Source of the DNA: Richelia sp. CSU_2_1
Lineage (GTDB): Bacteria > Cyanobacteriota > Cyanobacteriia > Cyanobacteriales > Microcoleaceae
Direction of reading: 5' to 3'
Assembly: GCA_012034575.1 (NCBI GenBank)
Contig: JAAUPF010000020.1
Span: forward strand, 1-54,477
DNA: 54,477 nt
The position numbers were made by a program, and so were the translations under genes. Below are positions 28,024-37,135 of the stretch, in pieces. How positions within the stretch are numbered: the first letter of the stretch is position 1; every line of letters starts with the position of its first letter. The notes under the pieces are model-generated. The model saw only the letters and a program-made list of their open reading frames with translations, was not told the DNA's origin and made no database searches.

Positions 28024-29379
28024 CTAATTAGGTGTCGATCGAGTCGGTGCATTCTTTTCAAGCTCTCGAATTTTATTAATAGCATCTTGGTAACTATTTT
28101 TATTTCCTTGTTGCTGAAATAAGTCTGCTGCTTTTTGGAAGTCGGCGATCGCACCTTGTTTATCTCCTAATTCATAGCGGATATTTCCCCGGTTGTAGTA
28201 GGCTAAAGCAAAGTTAGGATTAATTTTCAGAGCTCGATCGTAATCAGCGATCGCTCCTTGTTTGTCTCCTAATTCATAGCGAGCCCAACCTCGATTGTTG
28301 TAGGCATCGGCATAGTTAGGGTTAATTTTTAGAGCTTGTTCGTAATCGGCGATCGCACCTTGTTTGTCTCCCAAGTCGGAGCGAGCTATACCTCGATTGT
28401 TGTAGGCTAAAGCAAAGTTAGGATTAATTTTAAGAGTTCGATCGTAATCAGCGATCGCTCCCTGTTTGTCTCCTAATTCATAGCGGGCCCAACCCCGATC
28501 GTTGTAGGCTTCAAAATAATTAGGATTCAGTGCAATTGCTCGATCGAAATCTGCTATAGCACCCCGATAATCTCCTTTGCGATACTTATCTCCACCTTGA
28601 AGGTAGAAATCATCAGCTTTCAACCCTGTCGCCACTTGCGCGCTAGGCACCTTAACTCCTATATCTACTCTTGCTGCATCCAACGATCTCAAACTCGGAT
28701 TAATCGGCATCCCCAGATTAAAACCTGTCTTAGCAATTTGAATATTTTGATTAATATTGCTAGATTCCACAGCCCTCGTATCGGCCCTGCCGTGAATTCC
28801 CACTAATTCCCCATTCTCATTCAATACCGGCCCGCCGCTCATTCCCGGCAATGTATTGTTGCTGTAAACTAAACTATAACCATCTTCTAAAGCCTGAGAA
28901 GCATTAGCAGTAATTCGCCCATCTGTGAATTGGTAAATCGATCGACTCATTGCTGCTGAAGTTTTGGGAAAACCTGCCACATAAGCCGCTTTCCCTTCTG
29001 TTGCCAAATCCGAGTTACCAATTTTAGCAATACTATAAGTTTCAATGCTGGTAAATTCGACAACTGCTAAATCCATGTTTGGCAGTTTTTTCACGCTGTT
29101 GTAATTGACTGCATGGCGTTTGTCATCTGGGGTGACAATCTCGTATTTTGCTTGCGGATCTTGGAAAACGTGGCGGGCGCTCAGCACTGTATAAGTGTTG
29201 CCATCCCGTTTGATAATTACTCCAGAACCGGGATTTTTACTGTCAATTAATACTGTGATTGATTTGGCTATTTTGCCGACTTCATCGGCAGAAATGGCTG
29301 CAAGTGTTAGCGGTTGGGCGATAACAATAGTTGCTACTGCGCCGATTAATGCTGCGGGAATTTTGTTAGAAAAATTCAT
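28024..29379 (-). CDS. Secreted trypsin-like protease with 5 TPRs
   Basis: 451 aa from ATG 29379, chosen because GAGGT lies just upstream and a signal peptide (MNFSNKIPAALIGAVATIVI) begins there. The frame runs 11 codons further to 29412. Triad H70, D103 and S181 is intact. Five TPRs follow, then the TRSTPN end shared with the next gene. It is the first gene of the trio and the best placed to carry the promoter. It is 191 bp after COP23, with no terminator seen between. Confidence 0.9.
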   Translation of the reverse strand: MNFSNKIPAALIGAVATIVIAQPLTLAAISADEVGKIAKSITVLIDSKNPGSGVIIKRDGNTYTVLSARHVFQDPQAKYEIVTPDDKRHAVNYNSVKKLPNMDLAVVEFTSIETYSIAKIGNSDLATEGKAAYVAGFPKTSAAMSRSIYQFTDGRITANASQALEDGYSLVYSNNTLPGMSGGPVLNENGELVGIHGRADTRAVESSNINQNIQIAKTGFNLGMPINPSLRSLDAARVDIGVKVPSAQVATGLKADDFYLQGGDKYRKGDYRGAIADFDRAIALNPNYFEAYNDRGWARYELGDKQGAIADYDRTLKINPNFALAYNNRGIARSDLGDKQGAIADYEQALKINPNYADAYNNRGWARYELGDKQGAIADYDRALKINPNFALAYYNRGNIRYELGDKQGAIADFQKAADLFQQQGNKNSYQDAINKIRELEKNAPTRSTPN

Positions 29380-29570
29380 CGCTACCTCTTTTGTTACTCT
29401 GGAAAAAATCAAGTTTTTTTGCCGATCGCCCGTTACTCTACTATCAGTGTTTTAGCGATAAATAGACGATATCTTCTGCCTGATGCTGGTACAAAAAACA
29501 GAATTCATAAGAGAAATAAGTTCGATCGTACCCTCTGCCACAAATAACAAAACAGGGTTCGATCGATCGA

Positions 29571-30116
29571 CTATGGAGAAACAGGCGAAACATTCTCCTC
29601 AACAGGCGCTTCATCTAAATATCTCTCCACATTTACAGCACCGGGACCTGTTTCCGATAAAATATATCCCGATGCCAAACCCCGGCGATCCATCAATCTT
29701 TGCAAGGTAGCATCAGCATCAGTTCCGCGCTTGAGAGTAAATAACAACGTCTTATCCGTACAAGCATCATCTTTTCTCACAGCAGCACAGACTACAGATT
29801 CGCCGTTCAAAGTTCCACTGTTGATATATCTGAGAGTACCGTTATCGTAGTTGCGCTGAAATCTTTTAGCTACTTCTTGGCAGCGTCTTTGTGCAGTCCA
29901 GGGTGGCGGAAAATAGGTGTTAGAACTCCAGCGAATTACCGGGACATTGCCCCGTGCAGTGCGAGCAAAAGTAACTGGCTCTTTGTTGAGAATCCCGCAA
30001 AAAAATCTATTGCTTACTGCATTTATTGGTTGACTGAGGATAGCATTTGTGCTGAGGGAAATAACTAAACCTGTCACCAGTCCGATCGAGATTTTGGACT
30101 TGATATTAATGCCCAT
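29571..30116 (-). CDS. COP23-domain secreted protein
   Basis: 181 aa. Signal peptide about 1-34, then the COP23 domain: RFFCGILNKEPVTFARTARG, VPVIRWSSNTYFPPPWT, RRCQEVAKRFQ and four cysteines probably forming disulphides. COP23 was first described as a circadian-oscillating membrane-associated protein in Synechococcus RF-1 (family knowledge); its function is unknown. Same strand and just upstream of the three proteases, so they may share transcription. Confidence 0.85.
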   Translation of the reverse strand: MGINIKSKISIGLVTGLVISLSTNAILSQPINAVSNRFFCGILNKEPVTFARTARGNVPVIRWSSNTYFPPPWTAQRRCQEVAKRFQRNYDNGTLRYINSGTLNGESVVCAAVRKDDACTDKTLLFTLKRGTDADATLQRLMDRRGLASGYILSETGPGAVNVERYLDEAPVEENVSPVSP

Positions 30117-30222
30117 ATTGTGACAATCTCAAAAAGCGATTAGCTTTGAATTTATTGACTCGATAACTTTTATAACCTGACTCACACAAATATTGGCTGG
30201 AAACACTATTCATAGCCGTAAA

Positions 30223-30237
30223 GTGCGCGCTGCGCGC
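30223..30237. repeat. Palindromic repeat, GTGCGCGCTGCGCGC variant
   Basis: Variant of the GTGCGCACTGCGCAC family followed by the same CCCTACTTAT-like flank, in the gap upstream of the COP23 gene. Confidence 0.6.
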
Positions 30238-30395
30238 CCTACTTATCAAGTGCGTGCGTAGGTCTTGTATAAATTCTCTCACAGTTGAGCTACACTGGCA
30301 ATACTTAAATTCCGGTAATTATCGCGATCGATCGTGGATAATCTTCGCGAGTAGAGTTGTTTAGTTTTATGTACGGGCAATCCATACACTCTAAA

Positions 30396-31144
30396 TTAGG
30401 AAACGTCAACATTTTTAGGCAATCCAACCTCAAAAATCCCTTGAAGTTGCGCTACCATCTCCACGCGCGAACCAACATTTAACTTGCGAAACATTCGTTT
30501 GAGAGCTTGTTTTACAGAATTTTGCGCGATCCAAAGTTCCGCACCAATTTCGGCATTTGTCAATCCCCGCGCTACCAATTGGGCTATTTGCAATTCTCGC
30601 GGTGTCAAGCGCTTAGCCAAAGCAGAATTAAATTCGATCGCCCTTCCTCCTAACGCTGCCAAACTTGCCGATAAATGCAGGCACAAAGCACTCAAATTAG
30701 CAACTTCTGCCGCCCCAAATGCAGGATTATCGCCCACGCGAGCCAAATTAATTGTACCGATAAGGCGGCCGCACCCACGATCGGACCTGTAATGATATGT
30801 TCGTGTTCGTAAGAGGCGCAACAGCGTTTGTAAAGTTCGCACTGCTTCCAACCTCCCGGTGACAAAACCATTGCTTCGTGAGCCGGTGCGTGGAATTCTA
30901 ATACGTAGCGCAACACCGGATCGACTTCCCTACCGACTGTTTCGTAGCAATCTACAAAAGCATTAACATTGGGTACGCCGCGAATGTCCATTTGGGGAAT
31001 TTCCCCCTGTTTGCCAAACAAATAGATTCCCCAGCGCTGCACTCCAAAATGTTCGCCAACAGCATCCATCAACCGCAGTCGGATTTCTCGATCGTCCCTA
31101 GCGCGGGCGATCGCATCAAATAAGCTATAAAGTGAATTTACCAT
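30396..31144 (-). pseudogene. LuxR-type regulator with GAF-like domain, frameshifted as sequenced
   Basis: The N-terminal half (from ATG 31144) reads MVNSLYSLFDAIARARDDREIRLRLM to YEHEHIITGPIVGAA, a GAF-like sensory domain. The C-terminal half, in another frame, reads LIGTINLARVGDNPAF, then an intact LuxR helix-turn-helix (LTPRELQIAQLVARGLTNAEIG to LKRMFRKLNVGSR). The join is at 30764-30768, where GCGGCCGCC should be GCGGCCCGCC. One missing C in a C-run explains everything, giving about 249 aa. It diverges from the DJ-1/PfpI gene and may control it. Sequencing error or real loss cannot be told apart here. Confidence 0.85.
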
Positions 31145-31574
31145 CGATCTTTTTCAAGTGTACCCATTTGGGTACTATGCAATTTTTTATTACTTCTTAT
31201 CATAATCGATCGAGACTGAGATCTAGTTCGGTCGATCGATTGTTATATCTCGATCGATCGGGTTTATGGAATTTTCGATTTTTGTTGGAGATTCAGGCGA
31301 ATCATTAGTGTCAACTTAAGATTGAAATCCGCCAGAAATCTCGTTTGTACCCGAGTCCAGATCCCCCTAAATCCCCCTTAAAAAGGAGGACTTTGACACT
31401 CTTGCTCCCCCCTTAAGAAGGGGGGCTGGGGGGGATCTAAATTTAGCGCTTCAACGACAGTCAGAAACCGGGTTTTTACGAAAATCTTTCGCACTCAAAA
31501 AATCATGTAACAAACCAGATTTATTGAGCTTTAATGCGTAATTTTCACATCAAAAACATTCGGAGAACTTGAAA
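31145..31574. promoter_or_regulatory. Divergent regulator / DJ-1 intergenic region
   Basis: 430 bp without a gene. It has several overlapping CGATCGATCG palindromes (31206-31260), one MITE-like element (31359-31438) and a single CAGAAACCGGGTTT word (31454-31467). A binding site for the LuxR regulator is expected here but none stands out. Confidence 0.4.
31359..31438. mobile_element. MITE-like element with AGATCCCCC ends
   Basis: About 80 bp bounded by AGATCCCCC and GGGGGGATCT, with inner CCCCCTTAAAAAGGAGG and CCCCCCTTAAGAAGGGGGG blocks that can fold into a long hairpin. Resembles a widespread cyanobacterial dispersed repeat (recollection). Confidence 0.6.
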
Positions 31575-32279
31575 ATGACAACTCAAATCAAACATCAAAT
31601 TGGCTTGCTGATTTATCCAGGCATGACTCAACTCGATATCACTGGACCTCATCAAGTATTTTCACTGATGCCAGATACTCGCGTTCTTTTGTTGTGGAAA
31701 ACTCTCGAACCTGTGACAAGTAGCGAGGGAATGACAATTTTGCCAACTGCTACTTTTAAAGATTGTCCGCCTTTAGATGTTTTGTGCGTTCCCGGAGGTT
31801 CGATCGGACAAGTGGAAATGATGCAAGATATGGAAGTATTGGAATTTCTGAAACAACAGGGAAAAACAGCAAAATATATTACTTCTGTTTGTACTGGTTC
31901 TTTAATTTTAGCTGCTGCCGGATTGCTGCAAGGATATCGCGCTGCTTGTCATTGGGCGTTTCGCAATCAGTTAGAAATGTTGGGTGTTGAAGTCGGCTGC
32001 GAGAGAGTAGTTGTCGATCGCGATCGCATTACGGGAGGCGGTGTAACTGCTGGTATCGATTTCGGATTGGTGCTTGCTGGCAAGTTGTGCGGCGAGGAAA
32101 CTGCTAAAATGATTCAGTTACTTTTAGAGTACAATCCCGCACCGCCTTTTAATGCTGGTTCTCCCGAAACTGCCGGAGAAATTTTAGTCGATCGAGTGCA
32201 GAAATTTGGAGAAAAGTTAATTCAAACCTCGCTAGAAACAACAAAGCAAACAGCGCTCAGATTGGGTATCTGTCGTTAA
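31575..32279 (+). CDS. DJ-1/PfpI family protein, isonitrile-hydratase-like
   Basis: 234 aa from ATG 31575; GGAG lies nine bases upstream, whereas a TTG two codons earlier is too close. Class I glutamine-amidotransferase fold: nucleophile elbow with C106 (ITSVCTGSL), preceded by LCVPGGS and followed by a CHWAFR motif. The pattern is closest to the InhA/isonitrile hydratase branch of DJ-1 proteins; the actual substrate is not shown. Cytosolic. Divergent from the LuxR-type regulator, which suggests local control. Confidence 0.85.
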   Translation: MTTQIKHQIGLLIYPGMTQLDITGPHQVFSLMPDTRVLLLWKTLEPVTSSEGMTILPTATFKDCPPLDVLCVPGGSIGQVEMMQDMEVLEFLKQQGKTAKYITSVCTGSLILAAAGLLQGYRAACHWAFRNQLEMLGVEVGCERVVVDRDRITGGGVTAGIDFGLVLAGKLCGEETAKMIQLLLEYNPAPPFNAGSPETAGEILVDRVQKFGEKLIQTSLETTKQTALRLGICR

Positions 32280-32365
32280 ATCGAGCGATATTAAACAGCG
32301 CCTAACTCACTTTATCTCCTGAACAAGGAGGCTTTAAACACTTCCGGTCCTTCCCTTCTGTAGGG

Positions 32366-32417
32366 TTCGACCTCAAACTCGAATATGCTACGCTCGTTAT
32401 TCGAGTTTGAGGTCGAA
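32366..32417. repeat. Perfect 20-bp inverted repeat
   Basis: TTCGACCTCAAACTCGAATA (32366-32385) and its exact complement (32398-32417) flank a 12-nt loop. There is no T-run on either side, so it is not a classical terminator; it may be a mobile-repeat core or an RNA processing hairpin. Confidence 0.75.
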
Positions 32418-32928
32418 AGCGGTTCCCGTGCCCACCCTGGCTAGGGGGGAGCTAGATCTAATAATTAAACAGCAATCTGTGAGAAAGTTTCGATCGAACC
32501 CGCAACAGACAAAAGAGCGATTTCGCTGCGATCGATCCAGCTAACAACTTTTTGATTTCCAATAATCTTAATCTTTTTTCCCTTATATTGTAAGTATAAC
32601 AATCTTCGGTTGTACCGCGTAGTGATTAACGAGATATTATGTCAATTACCAGAAGCGACTACCGGGCGATCGAACTCAGACAATTCTAAAATTAATCTAA
32701 AAAATTAGCTTTTTATTGCTTATTTACTGTATGAGATACAAAAAATTATTGCGATCGACACCAAGCATAAAAAAAACATAAAAATTAGCACCAATAACAA
32801 ACTCGAACCCGATAACTGCTCTACCCTAAGTATTATGACTGCCTGTCAAAAGGCAGAAAACAAACAAGCAAGCTTGAAGCCAGCGACTCCTAAACCCAGG
32901 CGTCGCAGCCAGGAGCAGGAGGCAGAGC
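32418..32928. other. Upstream region of the cox operon
   Basis: About 510 bp, A/T rich, with no gene. It ends in AGGAGG 6 bp before the coxB ATG. No promoter was convincing: several TATATT/TATTAT words occur near 32585-32640 without a good -35 at proper spacing. Confidence 0.4.
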
Positions 32929-33960
32929 ATGGAAAAAGAAAAAGAAAAAGTACCCGCTTCAATATTGACCTTAGTTGCTGGCATAGTCATTACAGTTGTC
33001 AGCTTCTGGTACGGTCAAAACAACCACCTGCTGCCAGAGCAAGCATCAGAACAAGCTCCTCTGGTAGACGGACTTTTTAACGTGATGGTGACGATCGCTA
33101 CAGCTCTATTTATTGTCGTTGAAGGAGCGATCGTCTTTTTTGCAGTGAAATACCGTTACCGCCCCGGAGATGAAGGTGACGGCGTGCCTGTCAGCGAAAA
33201 TTTTCCCTTAGAAATTTTCTGGACTGCAGTACCCGCAATCCTCGTCATCGGCTTGGGAATTTACAGCGTTGAAGTTTTTAGGGATATGGGAGGCTTTGAC
33301 CCCGGCAGCCCTGAGGTAATGGCTCACGTTCATTCCTCCTCCAAAATGGCGCATATGCCCAAAGGTAGCGCGATCGCGGCTCCCCTGATTGCCGACTCAG
33401 AAGAGGCGGCACCTGAAATGGCAGAGGCACCCAACAAAGCAAAATACGGCTTTGGAGCGACTCCAACAGAAGGAGCAAAAGCACCAGACTTAGAGGTGAA
33501 CGTCCTCGGGTTGCAATATGCCTGGATCTTTACCTATCCCGCAAGCGGCGTTAGCTCTGGCGAATTGCACGTACCGGTAGGCAAAGACGTGCAGCTCAAT
33601 CTCTCAGCCCAAGATGTAATTCACTCATTCTGGATGCCTCAGTTCCGCCTCAAACAAGATGCAATTCCGGGAATCCCGACAGAATTGCGGTTTGTCGCTA
33701 CCAAGCCGGGGGATTACCCGGTATTTTGTGCTGAATTGTGCGGCGGCTACCACGGCTCGATGAGAACTCGGGTAATCGTCCACACCCAGGAAGATTACGA
33801 TAGCTGGCTGCAAGAAAATATGGTGGCTCAACAGCAAGGTTTAAACGAAGCTGTAGCAATTAATCCCGCCGAGTTGCCGGCATCGGAGTTTCTGGCTCCC
33901 TACGCCGACAGGATGGGGGTTAACGCAGAAACCGTCGCTCAACTCCAACCGAGCCATTAA
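32929..33960 (+). CDS. coxB: Cytochrome c oxidase subunit II
   Basis: 343 aa. It takes electrons from cytochrome c or plastocyanin through CuA. Hydrophobic helices lie near 11-28, 49-74 and 92-116, the first probably an uncleaved or cleaved leader. The CuA set is complete: H232 (VIHSFW), C267, E269, C271, H275 and M278. A 60-residue insert (about 125-186, A/E/M rich) lies between the membrane part and the cupredoxin domain, as in cyanobacterial CtaC. A strong AGGAGG precedes the ATG. First gene of coxBAC. Confidence 0.97.
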   Translation: MEKEKEKVPASILTLVAGIVITVVSFWYGQNNHLLPEQASEQAPLVDGLFNVMVTIATALFIVVEGAIVFFAVKYRYRPGDEGDGVPVSENFPLEIFWTAVPAILVIGLGIYSVEVFRDMGGFDPGSPEVMAHVHSSSKMAHMPKGSAIAAPLIADSEEAAPEMAEAPNKAKYGFGATPTEGAKAPDLEVNVLGLQYAWIFTYPASGVSSGELHVPVGKDVQLNLSAQDVIHSFWMPQFRLKQDAIPGIPTELRFVATKPGDYPVFCAELCGGYHGSMRTRVIVHTQEDYDSWLQENMVAQQQGLNEAVAINPAELPASEFLAPYADRMGVNAETVAQLQPSH

Positions 33961-34018
33961 ATAGCCCTAGTTCAAGGCAACAGGCCAATAGGTGAAAAGC
34001 AGGTTCTAAATATTGACA

Positions 34019-34049
34019 GGATGCGATCGAGCATCGCACGATCGCATCC
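34019..34049. repeat. 11-bp perfect hairpin between coxB and coxA
   Basis: GGATGCGATCG (34019-34029) and CGATCGCATCC (34039-34049) around a 9-nt loop. No T-run follows, so it may stabilise the coxB part of the message or attenuate coxA rather than terminate. Confidence 0.7.
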
Positions 34050-34121
34050 CGCATCCTTTAAATCATCCCGTACATTGCTCGTTGGCTAATTTCCTTCTAC
34101 GCAATCGTCTTCGCAATATTT

Positions 34122-35927
34122 ATGGCACAAGCACAAATTCCACTTACCCAACCTCAAAGTCAAGGTACTCCCCCTCACTCCCCGCACCCGACGGCGTGGA
34201 AATGGTATGACTACTTTACTTTCAACGTCGATCACAAGGTAATCGGCATCCAATATCTGGTATTAGCTTTTATCTTCTACTTAATCGGCGGTTTGATGGC
34301 GATGGCGATGCGGGCAGAACTTTACACTCCCGATCCCGACGTTCTCGATCCCAACTTGTACAACGCTTTCCTGACGAATCACGGGACGATCATGATCTTC
34401 CTGTGGATCGTACCCGCCGCGATCGGGGGTTTCGGCAACTTTTTGGTGCCGCTGATGGTGGGTGCTAGAGATATGGCATTTCCCAAACTCAACGCGGCTG
34501 CCTTTTGGGTGAACCCTCCCGCCGGACTGTTAATTTTGGGCAGTTTCTATTTCGGAGGAGCTCAAGCCGGCTGGACTTCCTACCCGCCCCTGAGCATCAT
34601 AACCGCTCCGATCGCCCAATCGATGTGGATCGGCGCGATCGTACTTGTGGGAACTTCTTCAATTTTGGGTTCGGTGAACTTTGTTGTCACCATCCTCAAG
34701 ATGAAAATCCCCAGCATGAAATGGGATCAAGTGCCTTTGTTCTGCTGGGCAATTATGGCAACATCGGTGCTGGCACTTTTGTCAACCCCCGTGTTAGCCG
34801 CAGGATTGGTTTTGCTGCTGTTTGACATCAACTTCGGCACTTCCTTCTTCAAGCCAGATGCTGGCGGTAATGTCATTATCTACCAACACTTATTCTGGTT
34901 TTATTCTCACCCGGCAGTTTATCTGATGATTCTGCCCATCTTCGGCATCATGTCCGAAGTGATTCCAGTTCACGCCCGCAAACCAATTTTCGGATACAAA
35001 GCGATCGCCTATTCTAGTTTGGCAATCTGCTTTGTCGGATTGTTTGTTTGGGTGCACCATATGTTCACCAGCGGCACTCCTCCCTGGATGCGCCTGTTCT
35101 TCACTGTCTCCACCCTGATCGTTGCCGTGCCTACGGGCGTCAAGATTTTCGGTTGGGTAGCTACTCTGTGGGGTGGCAAAATCCGCTTTACCAGTGCCAT
35201 GCTATTTGCGATCGGCTTGCTGGCAATGTTTGTTTTGGGCGGACTCAGCGGCGTTACTTTGGGAACAGCAGCCTTTGACGCTCACGTACACGACAGCTAC
35301 TACGTTGTCGCCCACTTCCACTACGTTTTATTTGGCGGGTCAGTATTTGGCTTGTATGCCGGTATGTATCACTGGTTCCCCAAAATCACCGGGCGGATGT
35401 ATAACGAAACCTTGGGCAAAATTCACTTTGTTATGACATTTATCGGCACCAATTTGACCTTCTTGCCGATGCACGAATTGGGCTTGCAAGGAATGCCCCG
35501 CCGGATTGCGATGTACGATCCGCAATTCGAGTCTCTCAACAAGATTTGTACCTACGGTTCGATTCTGTTGGGACTGTCTGTGATTCCGTTCTTCATCAAC
35601 ATGATTTGGAGTTGGATGTCCGGGCCAAAAGCCAGCGACAATCCTTGGAACGCTCTAACTTTGGAATGGACTACAAGTTCGCCGCCCGCGATCGAAAATT
35701 GGGAAGTATTGCCAGTGTTAACCCACGGCCCCTACGACTACGGCACCAAAAAATCTCTTGCCATTAGAGAACGTTTGGGAATGGCAGCACAAGCAGCCAT
35801 AAAAACAGGCGTTCCCGTTTCCGATGCTACATCCTCGACCTTTTTTAGCAGTTCAACTTCTGCCTCACAGACAGATGTGACTGGCCCTACTGAAAGTCAA
35901 GAAGGTTCGGGTAATAATGGCAACTAA
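34122..35927 (+). CDS. coxA: Cytochrome c oxidase subunit I
   Basis: 601 aa with 12 membrane helices in the first about 550 residues. Catalytic ligands are visible: heme a H87 (TNHGTIM) and H400; CuB H263 with cross-link Y267 (SHPAVY), H312 and H313; heme a3 H398 (VVAHFHYVL). This is the aa3-type enzyme reducing O2 to water while pumping protons. The C-terminal about 40 residues are S/T-rich and poorly conserved. No Shine-Dalgarno. Confidence 0.98.
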   Translation: MAQAQIPLTQPQSQGTPPHSPHPTAWKWYDYFTFNVDHKVIGIQYLVLAFIFYLIGGLMAMAMRAELYTPDPDVLDPNLYNAFLTNHGTIMIFLWIVPAAIGGFGNFLVPLMVGARDMAFPKLNAAAFWVNPPAGLLILGSFYFGGAQAGWTSYPPLSIITAPIAQSMWIGAIVLVGTSSILGSVNFVVTILKMKIPSMKWDQVPLFCWAIMATSVLALLSTPVLAAGLVLLLFDINFGTSFFKPDAGGNVIIYQHLFWFYSHPAVYLMILPIFGIMSEVIPVHARKPIFGYKAIAYSSLAICFVGLFVWVHHMFTSGTPPWMRLFFTVSTLIVAVPTGVKIFGWVATLWGGKIRFTSAMLFAIGLLAMFVLGGLSGVTLGTAAFDAHVHDSYYVVAHFHYVLFGGSVFGLYAGMYHWFPKITGRMYNETLGKIHFVMTFIGTNLTFLPMHELGLQGMPRRIAMYDPQFESLNKICTYGSILLGLSVIPFFINMIWSWMSGPKASDNPWNALTLEWTTSSPPAIENWEVLPVLTHGPYDYGTKKSLAIRERLGMAAQAAIKTGVPVSDATSSTFFSSSTSASQTDVTGPTESQEGSGNNGN

Positions 35928-36017
35928 TGAGTTATGGGTCCAGAGTCATCAGTGATTAGTAAGAAACTAAAGATTGATGATTCATGACTCATCTAGTTCG
36001 GGACGCATTCGACAGTC

Positions 36018-36083
36018 AGAAACCGGGTTCGATCGCGAAAAAACAGCGATGCAGCCTTTAATTCTCCGAAAGACCCGGTTTCT
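36018..36083. repeat. AGAAACCGGGT inverted-repeat element
   Basis: AGAAACCGGGT (36018-36028) faces ACCCGGTTTCT (36073-36083) in the coxA-coxC gap. The same word occurs once alone at 31454-31467, so this is a dispersed family. Confidence 0.65.
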
Positions 36084-36162
36084 TTGGTATTAATTATGCG
36101 TTCGGGATGGCGATCGAAAGTCGCGCTTTGACTAACCACCAGCCTTTTTTAACGGGTAATTT

Positions 36163-36804
36163 ATGCAAGGTTCAACAATTGACGCATCAGATACTGTACT
36201 CAACTCGTCTGTCCCGCCTGCAGTGACAGCGACTGCTGCCGAGCACCACGAAGAACATCAGGATTTTCGGGTTTTCGGACTCATGACGTTCTTAATTTCT
36301 GAATCCCTGATGTTTGGTGGATTTTTTGCCACCTATTTGCTGCTGCGGGGCGGTGCTGAAGCTTGGCCTCCTGAAGGGACGGAGGTGGAGTTACTATTGC
36401 CTGCGATTAACACCATCATTCTGGTTTCCAGCAGCTTTGTCATTCACATGGGCGATACTGCAGTCAAAAAGAATGATGTCAAAGGAATGCGGCTTTGGTA
36501 TGCCGTGACTGCTTTGATGGGGGCGATTTTCTTAGGGGGTCAAGTTTACGAGTACCTGAGTCTCGGATACGGTTTGACCACCAATACTTTTTCTAACTGT
36601 TTCTACTTGCTGACAGGATTCCACGGTTTGCACGTTTTCGTGGGCTTATTGCTGATTTTGGGCGTGCTGTGGCGGAGTCGCCGTCAAGGTCACTATTCAA
36701 ATATCAAGCACACTGGCATCGAAATGGCAGAAATTTACTGGCACTTCGTAGACATTATCTGGATTGTTTTGTTCACGCTGATCTACATTCTAACTCTTTT
36801 TTAA
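36163..36804 (+). CDS. coxC: Cytochrome c oxidase subunit III
   Basis: 213 aa with five predicted membrane helices, the short CtaE form normal in cyanobacteria. Signature segments: ISESLMFGGFFATYLLLRGG, YLLTGFHGLHVFVGLLLIL and the C-terminal YWHFVDIIWIVLFTLIYIL. The N-terminus is soluble and S/T rich with EHHEEHQD before the first helix. It ends the cox operon with a terminator 20 bp downstream. Confidence 0.97.
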   Translation: MQGSTIDASDTVLNSSVPPAVTATAAEHHEEHQDFRVFGLMTFLISESLMFGGFFATYLLLRGGAEAWPPEGTEVELLLPAINTIILVSSSFVIHMGDTAVKKNDVKGMRLWYAVTALMGAIFLGGQVYEYLSLGYGLTTNTFSNCFYLLTGFHGLHVFVGLLLILGVLWRSRRQGHYSNIKHTGIEMAEIYWHFVDIIWIVLFTLIYILTLF

Positions 36805-37068
36805 GTGAGCATTTAGCTCAGTAGAAAAACCCCTAGTTGGGGTTTTTTTGCTATTTTTATTGATATAGCAACCGCCAAAACGGTTAGGACATTTTAGATC
36901 GATCTGTTCGATTTCTATCCGATCGATTAGCTCGCAGTATAGTTGCAATACTTGAATTGATTTCTCATACCCCATAGTATAAAGATAATTTACAGCTTCG
37001 ATCGCAAGCTGAGGATTAAATGTACTTCCTCCAAATCCATCAAGAGTATCAATTAAAGTAAGTTCCGG
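36790..37068 (-). pseudogene. Probable relic of an unknown gene, no start
   Basis: The minus frame is open for 92 codons between a TAG (37069-37071) and a stop at 36790. It reads like real protein: PELTLIDTLDGFGGSTFNPQ and LAIEAVNYLYTMGYEKSIQV, then LQLYCELIDRIEIEQ. No start codon precedes that conserved-looking part; the first ATG (36975) is internal. Its last codons run through the coxC terminator and overlap the coxC end by 15 bp. Likely a truncated gene remnant. Family not recognised. Confidence 0.4.
36825..36849. terminator. Rho-independent terminator after coxC
   Basis: AAAAACCCC / GGGGTTTTTTT around a 5-nt loop, with a seven-T run on plus and five Ts on minus. It is placed for the cox operon and could also end the minus-strand kinase transcript. 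Confidence 0.9.
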
Positions 37069-37135
37069 CTAATTAGTTACAATGCCTAATGACCGCTCTC
37101 AACTCTCAAATCCCAACTCTCAACTATCAACTAAC

